Source: Populus alba (taxonomy: Eukaryota; Streptophyta; Magnoliopsida; Malpighiales; Salicaceae). Taken from it: a stretch of 64,000 nt of DNA. The notes below the pieces were generated by a model. The model made no database searches and was not told where the DNA came from. It worked only from the letters and a program-made list of their open reading frames with translations. The stretch's first letter is position 1. Every line of letters starts with the position of its first letter. Both the position numbers and the translations under genes were made by a program. Location: the NCBI RefSeq assembly GCF_005239225.2, contig NC_133297.1, positions 11,582,147 to 11,646,146 of the forward strand, in the 5' to 3' direction. Shown here in pieces: positions 21,497 through 36,125 of the stretch.

Positions 21497-24297
21497 ATGC
21501 CGCCGCCGCAACTGACTGAGTTCAGTCGCGTCGACCCGCGGTTCTGGCGAGCCTGTGCAGGATCCTCCGTTCAAATTCCTGCCGTTAACTCTAGGGTTTA
21601 CTACTTCCCTCAAGGTCATTTCGAACAATCCTCATCGTCCTCGGTACCTCATTCTCCATTCCTCTCTAATCTCGCTCTCTCTAAACCCTCAATCCCTTGC
21701 CAAATCTCCGCCGTTGATTTCCTCGCTGATCCAGTAACTGACGAGGTCTTCACCAGACTTCTCCTTATCCCTCTCGATAACCCCTCCTCTAACCTCCCTC
21801 TCTCCTTTCTAGAACCTTGTAGAAGTGAAGGTGAAGGTGCTAATGACGTTGATGATGACGAAAGAAAGATTTTGGCCTTCTCTAAGATTCTAACTCCATC
21901 AGATGCGAATAACGGTGGTGGCTTCTCTGTGCCGAGGTTCTGTGCCGACTCGATCTTCCCTCCGTTAAACTACCAGGCGGAGCCTCCGGTCCAGACTCTA
22001 ACGGTTGCCGATATTCACGGCGTTAGTTGGGATTTCAGGCACATTTATCGAGGTACGCCACGTAGGCACTTGCTAACTACCGGATGGAGTAAGTTTGTTA
22101 ACAATAAGAAGTTGATTGCGGGAGATTCGGTGGTTTTTATGAGGAATTTGAAGGGAGAGATGTTCATTGGAGTGAGGAGGGCTGTTAAGTTTAATAACAG
22201 TGCCAGGTGGAGGGAGCAGATTTCTGACAGCGGTGGAGAGGTGAAAGTGAAGGTGGAGGAGGGGTTTTCAAGGAATTGGAGAGGACGGTTGTCTCAAGAG
22301 GCTGTGGTGGAGGCAGTAGAGAGGGCGGCTAAAGGCTTGCCGTTTGAGGTTGTCTACTATCCGAGGGCAGGGTGGTATTCAGATTTTGTGGTGAGGGCTG
22401 AAGTGGTGGAAGCTGCACTACGTGTGTTTTGGACTGCTGGGATGAGAGTGAAGATGGCTGTGGAGACTGAGGATTCCTCCAGAATGACTTGGTTTCAGGG
22501 GACTGTTTCGGGTACTGGTTTGCCTGACTGTGGTTCATGGCGTGGCTCTCCTTGGCGCATGCTTCAGGTATGTATGTTAATAACGTGTTTGCTGATTTAC
22601 ATTTTTGTTTGGTTTATAGAGTGATTTGTTCATTGTTTTATACAGTTTATGGTCATGTGAAAATAAGTGATTTGGGAGGATAATGGGGTCTTTTGCTTTT
22701 GAGCTGGGAAGCAGAAATACATTCGTTTCAAATGATCTTAAATCATTTTTGTGGCTTGCTTATGCCCTCAAACAATACCTGCTAGTTTTGATTTTGAGCA
22801 GAAAATTATGATGAAATGCTAAGGGCTAATCTCCCCTGTTGTGATTTTTTTTGTGAATGATGTCTGTAGTGTATGTTAAACAATAAGAATAGATGTAAAT
22901 GATGCCAGAGAAAATTAAGAGCAGTTGGCTGTCAATGAAATGGAGCAATTTATTCTAATCGGACATTAAGGTTGTGCATGAAATAGTCGTGTTCTTTTTA
23001 CAGTTTCCTATTTTTTGAATTTTATATGTAAGCTGTTTCCTGTGACTTTGGTGCTCGGATGCAATTGTGTGATTTGGGTATTGAATATTTAGGGCACTGA
23101 ATAGCTTGCTGCAACTAAGCTAGTGTACTGTATACCTTGTTTTTCTTTGTTCTTCACCCTACCCAAGGCTACATTACTTGTCTTGAAGCTATATGTCATG
23201 AAACATGATTAAGGTTTTCTTCAATTACTTGCAAAGGAGGACCACCTAAAGTCTTGAGAACTCTGTTACTATTTAAGTTAGAATTTCACTGCGGCACTTG
23301 TTAGGGACTTCTGGTTTGTTCCACGAGTCATTTTCCCTTTCCTAGGGCCATTTTCACAATCTCTGCAATTTGATTTTGAAGGTCATCTAATTTTAACCAG
23401 GTCTTTCTCTCTTCGTAAGTGTTTAACAGTTTTAGGTCAAGTAGTGAGCTCCCCTAGCGATTATCTGTTAATGATTCTGTTATATATTTGCAGTTATATA
23501 AGTTTCCTTCACATTCACAACATCAAACTTTTGATCCTTTTACCATATTTGCTGCCATTTCAACCATTTTCTCTCTTGCATAGATTAATTGGGATGAGCC
23601 TGAAGTTCTGCAGAATGTAGAGAGAGTGAGCCCTTGGCAAGTGGAATTTGTTGCAACCACACTGCCACTTCAAGACACATCCCCCCCAATGAAGAAATTG
23701 AGATATCCAAATGATTCTGGGTTCCTGACAAATGGAGAACTTTTCTTTCCGATTTCAGACCTAACTAATTCAAGAACGGGGCACATGAATGCTTCAATGT
23801 TGAATTACAGTACTTTTCCTGCTGGCATGCAGGGAGCCAGGCAAGATCCTTTTTCCACGTTCAGTTTATCTCACTTAATAAGTGAAAATGCTTCCCAGGT
23901 GTTTGGTGACAAGGTCTTTGGAAACAACTTGGTACCCAAAATGAAAAGAATGCCCAGTGAGATGAACATTGGCAGTTTGCAATCTGGGGACTTATCACCT
24001 GAGAGCCAGAGTAGTGCACATTCTTTTGGCAAAGACTTTACTGGAAACAGGAGCTTCAACCCCAAAAAGGTTGGAATTAGCTCTATTCAGTTATTTGGTA
24101 AGATCATTCACATGAATCAGCCGGTTGAAAATGGTTTTGACAGTGTTGGCTTCATGGACAACAGCAGTAAAGGTTGCAATGAAACTGAGGGTGTTAATGC
24201 ACTTGAACTTTCACTTACTTCCTCCTATACAGAACTACTTAACAAGATTGATGTCCAATGCCAAAACGCTTCGGCTGTTGAGGCATGTTCTGCATGA
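21497..24297 (+). CDS. auxin response factor, ARF17-like, lacking PB1
   Basis: Nuclear transcription factor that binds auxin response elements; members of the ARF10/16/17 clade act as repressors. Two exons, 21497-22567 and 23584-24297, join at a clean GT/AG intron in phase (MLQ then INWDEPEVL) to give 594 aa. The N-terminal DNA-binding region contains a B3 domain at about residues 127-229 ([20 protein letters not shown] to MFIGVRRA), including [17 protein letters not shown]. The Auxin_resp domain follows at about residues 285-375, crossing the intron. No C-terminal PB1 (Aux/IAA) domain is encoded before the stop at 24297, which matches ARF17 rather than ARF10/16. The middle region carries a miR160 target site (23823-23843). 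A potential splice donor just after the stop (GCAG then GTATGTTG, near 24340) suggests a 3' UTR intron. Confidence 0.95.
23823..23843 (+). promoter_or_regulatory. miR160 target site within ARF coding sequence
   Basis: The 21 nt contain GCATGCAGGGAGCCAGG and encode part of AGMQGARQ. They pair with miR160 throughout except for a single G:U wobble near the 5' end of the site. This is the position and sequence known for ARF10/16/17 regulation, so post-transcriptional cleavage by miR160 is expected. The family rule is established; action in this species is inferred. Confidence 0.93.
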
Positions 24298-24299
24298 AC

Positions 24300-26860
24300 A
24301 AATAGTTCTGCAATGCCATGCTAATAAATAGCTGTGCAGGTATGTTGTCTGTGATTGAACACCACAAACTCTATTATTTTATACGTGCGTGAAATGTTAC
24401 TGCTTTAAATTTGATGGTGCAAATTGGATAGTTGCTTACAAATAATTAATTTCCTATAATATGGTTACAGCCATGCAATCACAACTAATGAAGCCTTATC
24501 CCAAATGTTCTTCATTTAGTTTTGATGTCATTACATCGTTGCCATTTTCTCTTCACATGTCATGGTTCCCAGGGGTTTTGTATACGTGCATTGATACTAG
24601 TACATTGTTTTGTTTTCCTTCATGGACCATGCTCCCCTTCCGTGCCTGTCGTCTTGTTCTAGATTTAGAGAGTGTGGGGTCAGTGCCTGAGCAATTCCCC
24701 GGTCTCCTTACACTTGTTCATATGTACATTGAATTATAGAGATCTAAAGTTCGTTACTTGCTTTAACTTCTTCGTAAACAAAGCCTGTTTTTCTTGAAAT
24801 AAACTGCAGGGTTTTTTCCCCCCATTAGAAGACTCTTTAAATATGATAGATCTTTGAGGAATAAATGGTTCTATCCTAATTCACTAGTTACAATCATATT
24901 AGTTGAAATAAGCAGCACTTTGGGTCTCAGAAGCATAACACGGTACGCCATGCACTATTTCATTTTGAGTCTTGATTTTCTAAGAGCACAAGAGTCAGTC
25001 AAATGCGTCTGAAGAACTAATTCTTTTCACGTGCTGAAATAATTGTCAATACCGTTTCTTTAAACGAGCAAGTTCATAGATTTCTATGAATTGCTGGGTA
25101 GTAAAAGTGTCATGCTATGTGGTCAATAATATAGAAGAATCTGTTGAAATTCAAAAGTTTGCTCTGCGCATTCCGAAGGATTCCTTCCGATCTCCTTATT
25201 TTATCATGTCGGTGGAAATCAGGTAAAGGCAATTCCTGTTTAACATATAGAGTTGTGCAAAGTATTTTACAAGGAAGAAGCAATTGTCTCTTGTACAAAT
25301 TCTTTATTATTAATTTACCATGACTACCGGGTACTGCATTCTCGTGAATCACTAAATTATAAGAGTGACCCACAAACGCCAAAAATCTCTTTTGTTCCCA
25401 TCTCCATCCTGATAAGCTGGAAACAAAGCTTTTGTTTCGTTTTTTTTTTTTAATGAATTATAGTTAGATTGATGGCAACTGTAAGGAAAAGACCAGGAAA
25501 AGTGTTTTCACTCATGTTTGGCTTTGTTTGTCACCGACTTTTTATATTAAATGCAAAAAAATCTACTTGCTTCTCCATTATCGGCGCACATTTATAGATT
25601 GACTTTCCTTTTTCATTGAGAAATTAGGCATTGAATTGCCCTTTAATGAACTAGGGCTTTCGGCCTCATTTTGCTGTGCTTAATTAACGTTACAAATTGT
25701 TCCCTTGGATCTGAATGAGTGGTAACAGAAAAAGAAAAGACCGGGGCCAAAAAATAAATGTGGCCCTCGTGCTGTTTCAGTCAAGAAACCATTCCTGACA
25801 TGTCCCCTGTCTGTTCTTGTTTTCAGGTTTCGTCTGCATGCAGAGAGCTGACTTCTGATTTGACCCAGGCTAGTGACTGGTCTCCAGTTTAGTGTACGCT
25901 AGTTTGTTCTAGTTGCTAGTTAGCGATGCGGGCAACTTAGAAAATTGATTTGGCAGATGTTTTCTTCAGTGTTTGGATATTTTTGTGGCGAATGCGTATT
26001 GTTGGTCTCACGTTATTTGATATTTCTTGTTCTCTTGATCGTGAAAGCGTGTTACGGTTTCCGCATCCGACCTCAAAATAGGAGATGCCTATTTTGCTGA
26101 TCATAGAAATTGATGCTTCATCAGGAAAATATGTAGAGGAATATTAGAGGGGCGTGCAAATGCTGTTTAGAAGTACTTGAAAGTTTTCCTTGTCTATAAA
26201 TTGAACTGTGAATGCATGCGTTGAAATTGATCTGATAACGTGGCAGTTCTTCTTGTGTACAAGCTTTGAAACCATGCCGGCTCCTTTGAGGTTGCTCGCA
26301 TCTACAATTCTCGTCCCTTCATTAATTAGCGATGGTGTTCATGCCCTAGCTACCCAGCCTAATAAACCAAAAGCTACGGGCTGTGAAGTGCAGAGATTCA
26401 TGACTATAAGAACATGATTTGTCAGCTTATTGCATGATTTCTGTTCGGTAGAAAACAGTACAAGAATCTATTGTTATCTTGCAGATTAAACATTATCAAT
26501 GCCACAACACTAAATAAAATAAAAACTTAGTTGAAAACACGTAAAAACATTTCATGGTTTATTAGGATGTACATTAAAAAAACTAATAGGGATCGGTCAC
26601 TCATGATTTATTATGGATTCCAACAATAAATTTATAATTTTGCCCTTGTCAAACAAGAACATTTAGCTATGTTAGGAGGTTAATCCAGTCTTTTCCTTGA
26701 GATGCAAATGTCCAAGTTCATAGGGAACGTTATGGTTTGCTCGGAATTTAATGCGCAATAAAATTACTAAATTATCTTTGAAAGTTACTTTCATTTAATT
26801 AGCATTAAAAGGGCATTTTATGTTTTTAACTAATTGAATTGACTAATTTACCCCTAAATT
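24300..26860. other. ARF 3' region and intergenic, no recognised gene
   Basis: The first few hundred bases are likely ARF 3' UTR. Frames at 24461-24739, 25110-25382 (minus) and 26208-26417 have no family match. Sequence complexity is normal rather than repeat-like, so a non-coding transcript cannot be excluded. Confidence 0.4.
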
Positions 26861-26869
26861 GAACATTGA

Positions 26870-27740
26870 CTCTCAATATTTTGATTTTTAAGTTTAATTT
26901 TTAGATTTTTTTATCAAATTTTAATTTTTTTTTAATTTATATCATTGGATCCATAATCTTGATTTTTTATTTTTTAAATTTAATTTTCATTCTCTTGACT
27001 TTTATTTTTCTTGTTTCGGATTTTTTTGTTAATTAAATTTTTCTTTTTAATTTTGTCCTTTAATCCAAGATCTTAAGTTGCTTTCATATTTTTTTTTTCA
27101 TCAAATAGATCTTCATTCTCTTAATTCCTATTTTCATATTATTTTTCTATAATTAATTTTTTTTTATCTCATCATTCAAAATATTATTTACCTGAACTCA
27201 TCTTTGTGGTGTTTCCATAGTTTTAGACCTAACCTCAAAGTTGAAACGGGCAAGTATCGGATCACAAGTCATGTGAGTTTACCAAACTTAAACCAAGTCA
27301 ATCAATTTTTTTTTATTTTATAAAAAGTTAAAAGAACATCATTTTGAAAAAAAAAAAAAAAAGGCAAATAGTCAATGAGTTTTGACTTAATTTTTTCTAG
27401 GTTTGGATCATGAGTCAACCCTTTTTTTTTTTATCATTTTATACCAGGTCAATTCTCCTAAAATTTCTTTTTAAACCCAATCTAGTCTAATTCTCAAGTT
27501 ACAAGTCAACTTATCAGGTCGAGTCAAGTTTAAAATGATAGTTTTTTAGATGAGATTTCTAGTTTAATTATTAGTTATAGTTATGAGTTTGAAAAGTTAA
27601 CACGGGTAAGAATTATTTTTTTTTTCCTTACTTACATTTCTTTAAATTTGTTTATTTTGAAAAATTTCTAGACAACAATTTTGGTTAGGTTGCTCAAATA
27701 TTTTTTGAGATCGCTTTTTTTTCATCTTTTCTAATTTTCA
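26870..27740. repeat. T-rich dispersed repeat array
   Basis: Short units such as ATTTTCATTCTCTTGACTTT and TTCATTCTCTTAATTCC alternate with T runs. Downstream come phrases such as ACAAGTCATGTGAGTTTACC and ACAAGTCAACTTATCAGGTC, of the same family as the arrays near 14.5 kb and 47 kb. Confidence 0.5.
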
Positions 27741-27899
27741 TTCAAAAATTTAATTTAATTTAAATTAAACTTTATTTTTTTTCTTATTTTATATTCTATT
27801 GGGACATCCCATTTATATGATCTGCTAACAAGTTTTCAAGAAATTATCCGATTCTTTGTTTTTAAAGAATTTGTGTTCATTGATTTTTTTTCAGATATC

Positions 27900-29640
27900 A
27901 ATGATTCCTGTGACTGACAGTCATTAATTTTTTCCTTCTTTCTTTATACGATAACAAGGAATAGAATAAAGATTAGATGGATCACTTAATGAAAACATCA
28001 ATGATCTTTAAAACCGAAACAACATGACGTGAAAGATCCAAAGCAATTCAGCTTCTCTCAGTTTCAAATCCAAGGACAAACCCAGCAGGAAAAAAGAGAG
28101 AAGCAAAATAAGGCACAATACAAAGAAAAAGGCAGGCTAACAACCATGAACATGTAAAGAAAGCAACTAAAAAACTTGAAGATGAAAGTAGCAAAATTGA
28201 ACAGAAAATGCAAAGAGAAAGATAGAACACCCAAAAATCAGTGGGGGAGGCACTAATCATGCTAAAGACCAGAACAAACCGAAAATCAGTCATCTACAAT
28301 CTCTCAATTGATCAGAAGAGAGCAATATAAATGTTGTTTCCATCCTCCCAGTTCAAAGAATAGCAACATCCAACCACCAAAAACCATAACATCAAAAGCT
28401 ATATAGATATTTCAGACCTTTCAAAGTCATAATCCAGTCAGAAATAAAGGAAAAATACCCAAACACATCAGAGAAGATGAACAAAAGACAAACTTAACAC
28501 CCAAAGACATTCGGATAAAGAGTCAAGAGTTCCTAACCCTAGAGCATGCAGCACTCGTAGAACATCCACTTGTGACAGTAAGGAAAAAAGGAAAGGGGAA
28601 GAAATTTAAATTAATTGATAGAGAGATTCACCTTGTTCTAAACCAGTGGGAGACACTGTAGAGAAGAATATTCCAGACAAACCAAAAGCCAAAAATGCTT
28701 CAAAAACTGGCTGAGCGAACAAGAATACATTGTTTTATACCAGTGAATAATCCTTGGAATTCCATTAGACACTCTGAAACATGAAAGAACTCTGTAAAGC
28801 AAACACGTGTACACCAAACTTCCCAGAATTACAAAGTGGTATTTCTACAGGGAGACACCGAACAGCGATGACCAAGAATCCCACAAAACCCAAACCTCCC
28901 AAAATTCACTAACTGCTCTTTTCACATAAACTCAAACTTCTCTAAAATTATAAAGTGCCATTTCTACAGCTGTTTTGTTAATGATAATTATAACTATAAT
29001 TATAATAAAAATTGACTGAAAGAGACTATATTTTGGGTTAATTACACCGAGTCTTGCTTGATCGGTTAACAGTAGCTGCTGCTATCAAGATCTTTAACAA
29101 CCAACACAAAGCTCCTTACCCTGCCCCACTACTTTCCCACTGTTATTAGCAATCTTGAATCTCATCGGCGGTGGAAAGGATTTCAAAAGAGACTCCTCAC
29201 TCAAAGTCTTCCCCTTTGTTGAATCAAGGTCTTCTTCATATGGAAGGTAACTGTATACTGATCTAATCTCTGCTAACGTGGAATCAAAAGAAGAAGAAAA
29301 AGGAAAGTCAGGGAGGAGCAACTACGGTAATGGCACAACACATATGAGAGACGGGAGGAGGGGTAGGGCTTTGCTGGAAGGGAGTCCACGAGGAAGTCCG
29401 TAAGGGTAGGAAAGAGCGTCGCTAAGCTAACCGTTTGTTCATGGCGCTAGGAAGGGGTTGACAATAATGATGTATGGAGCTAAAACATTCTTCATCAGAA
29501 CTAAAACTTCCTGCCACGGTATCACACCAGGGTTTCAAGGTATTCACGTAATGGAAATGATAGGTTGAACTCTTGAATTTCACCTCTTCTAATGGAATTA
29601 CAATCATCTAATCTTTCTCTTGGATGGCTAATGTTTTTGC
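27900..29640. other. intergenic, possible decayed or non-coding transcript
   Basis: Non-repetitive sequence. The minus-strand frames 29094-29321 (contains SVYSYLPYEEDLDSTKGKTL) and 29422-29607 look protein-like in composition, but I recognise no family and cannot join them into a gene. 27950-28700 is A-rich and purine-biased on the plus strand. Confidence 0.35.
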
Positions 29641-32450
29641 ATCTGGATTCATGGAAGTGACATTATAGGCATCGTTTTTAAACCCAGCCGGGTTCGACTG
29701 AGATAAGTTTCTGGTCATAGAATATGAATTAATCTGAGCGACGCCGATAAGTTTAATATTTTTTTTAATTTAGTTATGTGATAAATAAATATAAAAACTT
29801 TAAAATTAAATAAGTATTAAATAATAAAATTAAATTTAATATTGAAAGTTGATATATATATATATATATTGTTGTCCATACATGTTAGGTTATGTATTTT
29901 GTTATAATTTTAATTATTATTTTTAAAATAAGACATGAAATAAAAATTTTAAAACTTGAAAACATATTGTTATTAAAAAATAAAAAAATATAAAAAATTC
30001 AAGCTCGAGTGCATGCCAACCTGTGACTTTAATGCCTAGCTTACATGGGGCCTAAAAAAACCAATTACATAGCCTTGCCCTTCAAAAATTAAAAAGTTGA
30101 TTTATTTGGTTTAGAAATTTACTTTCACCTTGACATTATAGACACCTTTAAAATCTAAAAAACTCATATATCAATTTAAAATTCTATTAAATGGTTATAA
30201 AATAAAAATCAAACCAAGAAAAAAAATTTCTCTTACAATCTTAATATGTTTTTTTAGGCAAGATTAATGACCAAAGCAAATATCATTCAACTCCCTCATC
30301 AAATAAAATTTATTCACATCAAAATGAATGATTTTCACTATTGAAATTGATGTTAATCAATAATTTTTTTATTATTATTAAAATTCAATGACTTTATCTC
30401 TATTCTCTCACTTACAAAACCTATAAAAATTATAGGAAGTATAAAAGGCAGGGAAATAAAAGTGTGAGAATAAAAACACAAAAACTCTTGTTTTATATTG
30501 GCGACAAGATTTCTTATTGTTTTACACTTTCCATTGAAGTTTGCTTATTTTAACAATTTTTAACAAATTGAGCATAGAATAATGCAACTAAAATAAAAAA
30601 AATTGAAGAACGACTTGGACAAAAAAAATTTAGATGCTATCGGAGAATCCTTAAGTGAGGGCATTTTAGCTTGTGTTTGAGAATGTGATTATGATTATTT
30701 TTTAAAGTATTTTTACTCGGAAATATATTAAAATAATATTTTAAATTTTTTTAAATATAAAAAAAAAAAAATAAAGAGGACCTAAGTATACTTGGTAAAT
30801 CTGTAAAAAAAAAAATTGGAGCTTTGTCAGTACATGGAAGACTAAAACTTAGTTAATGAAGTCTACTGCTTGGCTATAATGGTCTATACTAAGAAATCAT
30901 TCTTCCGTTATGCATGTAATAAAAGGAGAAGAATACGAGGAAAAGAAAAGAAGGGAATACCCAAAAAGGAATGAAAAGAGATACATAAGAGGTAAAAGGT
31001 AAGTGAAGGAAGAAGATGGCACCATAAGAGGGATTTGAAACCAACCACTATGACAATTTTTACTCTTTTTTAGTTCTAATATTAGTTTTTATAGTAAAGT
31101 GGTAGTTACATGTTGGATGATAAAGTTGTGATATTAATAATTTAATATTATAAAGGTTGATTAAGATAGTATTTGATTATTATCTTTTGACAGAATAAAT
31201 GGAAACAATAAAAATAAGGAAAATAAGATAGAAAAAGAGACAAAAATATAACCATGTGTGCTAGTGATACGCGAGATAAAATGAATATCTCTATATTTTG
31301 TCTGGTTATGGTAGATATAACAAAATAAGATATAAAAAATTTATTTTATCCTTAACATGTATTATAGTCAAACTTGCATATTTAAAAAATAATTATATAT
31401 TATTTTTAAAATTTAATTTGTATTAAGCTGAAATTAATAATATTATAATAAATCTAATTATAAAACTAGGATTGGCCCAACAGGTCAACATGTGACCCAT
31501 GTGACCTAACTAATCCAAGGCCTAAACCTATATGATTTTAAAAAACAGAGGAAATTTTGACCCAACCTGACCTAGTAAAAAACCAAGGTCAACTTGGGAT
31601 AAAACATAGGTTAAGAACATGTTGATTTTTTTATTTGAATTTTTCTTGGTCAAAACCAGATTATTTTGATTATTGTTTTTAGTCAACTTGGGTTTATTCT
31701 CTCGACCCATGACTTGAATCTTGTCTTTGATAAACTTTCAAGTTGATTTTTAAAACTATAATAATAACCAATTAATTCTTATATTGACCTTCTTGACTCA
31801 TGGCTCAAGCTTTGTTCCAGATCGACCATCGTGTCTGGTTTTAAAACCAAGATGATAATAATTTTTATCATTAACATGTCTTAGTTTAATAATTTTTGAA
31901 ATTTAGGTTTTTTTACAATGATATTTTAGAAATAAAAAATAAAAAATAATATATTTTGAGACCAATCACATATATATCTTATGTTTTTAAGTAAAAAAAT
32001 TCACTTTAAAATTATTAGATGGATAAATTTATTTTTGTCTCTTTCTTTGTTTTTATCTTTTCAACCAAACTCATTTTTATCCCTATCATTCCATTCTTTT
32101 TATCTCAAAATAATAACAAAATGCTATGTAAATAAAATATAATAATAATCTTGTAAATAATTTAATATTTTTTGTTAATTTTTTAACTTGTATAAGCATG
32201 AGAATATAAAATTTTTTAAACTTATAAACCTTAGAATATAAAATATATTTAAAAAAAATGAAAGCAAAATAATAAAATAAACAGCCTATAAAAACTTGGT
32301 GTAACTAACTTCTATTTAAAAATAGTTAAAAACACAAGTAAAAAAAATATATCATCGATAAATCACGGAAAGTAACTTAGGGATGAATCAAAATAATCTG
32401 ATTTGACTGATTTTCGATGTTAGATTAATTTGGTCCTTTCTCTTGGTGAA
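29640..32450. other. AT-rich intergenic DNA
   Basis: No gene recognised. It includes a short (TA)n tract near 29851-29867, a truncated AT-rich MITE-like fragment at about 30690-30770, and diverged repeat phrases at 31460-31850 (GACCCATGTGACCTAAC, ACTTTCAAGTTGATTTT). Confidence 0.5.
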
Positions 32451-32484
32451 GAAATAAATAAATGAAGCTCATCCTTCCAGACAA

Positions 32485-32525
32485 ATCGTAGAGAGAGAAA
32501 GGGAGGGGGAGGGAGAGGGAGAGCT
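32485..32525 (+). promoter_or_regulatory. GA-rich leader upstream of GrpE gene
   Basis: Purine tract of GAGAG and GGGAGGG units, 130-170 bp upstream of the ATG. Such GA/CT-rich tracts are common near plant transcription starts and can bind GAGA-binding (BBR/BPC) proteins. A functional role is inferred only. Confidence 0.35.
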
Positions 32526-32656
32526 CCAAAGTTCAACCGAGGATCAAGTAAAACAACCAAAATAAACAAACTGTACATTTCCGATTGAGAGCCCATAAAT
32601 CATCACCATCACTCGTCTTCGTCAATTTTTTTTATTTTTATTATTATCATCATTCA

Positions 32657-34375
32657 ATGGCTATTTCCCTGTCCTATTACACTCTCTTGGCTCCTCCTCG
32701 CCTCTCCGCTTCTTTCTCTTCAAAACCCTCCATAACCCTAGAAACCAAAACCCCATCACCTCTCCACCAAATACCCCTCCGTCTATGCAAACCCATCAAC
32801 GCCTCCCTTCCCTCCAGCTCCTCTCCAATCCCAATCAACAACATTAAAAGGCGTTCTTTGAAGACTTATCTAGCACCTGAAGACTCTGCACCCACTGTAT
32901 GTTGTATTTTCTTTTTCCCTTTTAACCCTGTTTTTTTTTCAATTCCCAATCACTTGTATCCATGGAAATAAACAGCCAAGATCACAAGTTTTTTCGTATT
33001 CAATTTTGTTTTCTATTAGAACAAACACAAGTTTCATATCAAATCATTATGTGATGTTTTCTTTTTCTTCCTTTCTTTGCTATCTTCGCCTTAATTACTC
33101 TTATTTAGACGAATGGGAAGGAGGAGAATAATGAGATTCAAGAAGGTCAGAAACGAGGACCCAGTTTGAAGAACCTTATGAAAATTTACAGGCAGGCTAT
33201 TTTTTACGGAGATGAGAAGACTATATTGGATATTGAGGCTAAGGTAGGCACCATAGAAAAAGAGTATCATGAATTTCTCCAGAAAGTTTCATCTTTATCC
33301 GCTGAGATAACCTCTGGGAAGGAGAAATATATTCGCTTGCAAGCAGATTTTGATAATTTTAGGAAAAGGTCAGACAAAGAGAGGGTCAACATTAGGAGTG
33401 ATGCCCGGGGAGAAGTGATCGAGAGCCTTCTTCCCATGGTGGACAGTTTTGAGAGAGCAAAGCAACAAATACAACCGGAAACAGAAAAAGAAAAGAAGAT
33501 TGATTCAAGTTACCAGGGTATATACAAGCAATTGGTGGATATTATGAGGAACTTGCAGGTGGCTGCAGTGCCAACGGTTGGAAAGCCTTTTGATCCTTCG
33601 GTAAGAGAGAATTCCTGGAGTTTACTTCATTTTGTACATTGTGTTATGCATGTTGCCTTTTCTTGTTGCTTATTGTTTTTGCTGATGATTAATAACTGGA
33701 TATGAGATAGTACTTAGGGTTGTGGTTAATTTTGATATATACTTTATTTTTATCATCTCTGCATATGCATGCAATAATTTCCAGAACTCAGTGTATGCAT
33801 GAATAAACAAAATAAATAAATAAACAAACAATGGACTGCCAATGTTGTTTGTCCAAATTGAGAATAAATTGAAATTGGGTAAAATTTGAGATTTTGATTT
33901 GGCATTTCCCACTGCTAACCTCTGCTTCTTAGATTTACTTCCCGATTAGAAAGTCAAATTCATGGCGCTATGATGTTTGAATCAAAGGAACAATATTTGC
34001 TTTTGCTAGAAGAGCTACTATACTGTAAATGGTTTTGTCTGAATCATCAGGGAACATGTCTTCGGGAAGGTAAGACTGGAATAATGCTTGTAAACTTGAG
34101 TAATATGGGTGTTAGCTCATGAACAAATTCAATATGCCTTCTGTTAATAATTGAGCTCTTTTTTCTTGTAGTTGCATGAGGCCATTGCCCGAGAAGAGTC
34201 TCAAGAGTACAAAGAGGGCATTATAATTCAAGAATTCCGTCGTGGATTTCTCATTGGGAATCGGCTAATAAGACCAGCAATGGTTAAAGTTTCTTCTGGG
34301 CCTGGAAATAAGAAATCCTCAGTGGGTACCGAGAAACGTGCTGAGCAACCTGCAACAGCTGCTGGAATGGACTAA
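32657..34375 (+). CDS. GrpE nucleotide exchange factor, chloroplast (CGE-like)
   Basis: Co-chaperone that promotes ADP release from plastid Hsp70 (DnaK type). Three exons, 32657-32896, 33109-33600 and 34172-34375, join in phase to 311 aa. The first exon is a Ser/Thr/Pro-rich, acid-poor N-terminus of about 70 residues, typical of a plastid transit peptide. Exon 2 encodes the long helical dimerisation stalk with YIRLQADFDNFRKRSDKERV and the GrpE core (ESLLPMVDSFERAKQQI, GIYKQLVDIMRNLQVAAVPT). Exon 3 encodes the beta-domain IIQEFRRGFLIGNRLIRPAM and a basic, Ser-rich tail. The start codon is the Met that opens the transit peptide; an upstream in-frame non-ATG extension is not supported. Plastid rather than mitochondrial location is inferred from the leader and the stalk. 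Confidence 0.93.
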
Positions 34376-34379
34376 CGAT

Positions 34380-36120
<1,741 letters not shown>

Positions 36121-36125
36121 CAAAA

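Noticed and set aside
22329..22538. Minus-strand frame rich in Gln, Ser and Pro opposite the ARF exon
   Set aside because: It is the antisense shadow of the ARF Auxin_resp coding region.
28048..28293. Minus-strand frame rich in Phe, Ser and Leu that looks like a membrane protein
   Set aside because: The hydrophobicity comes from a purine-biased plus strand; no family match or gene structure supports it.
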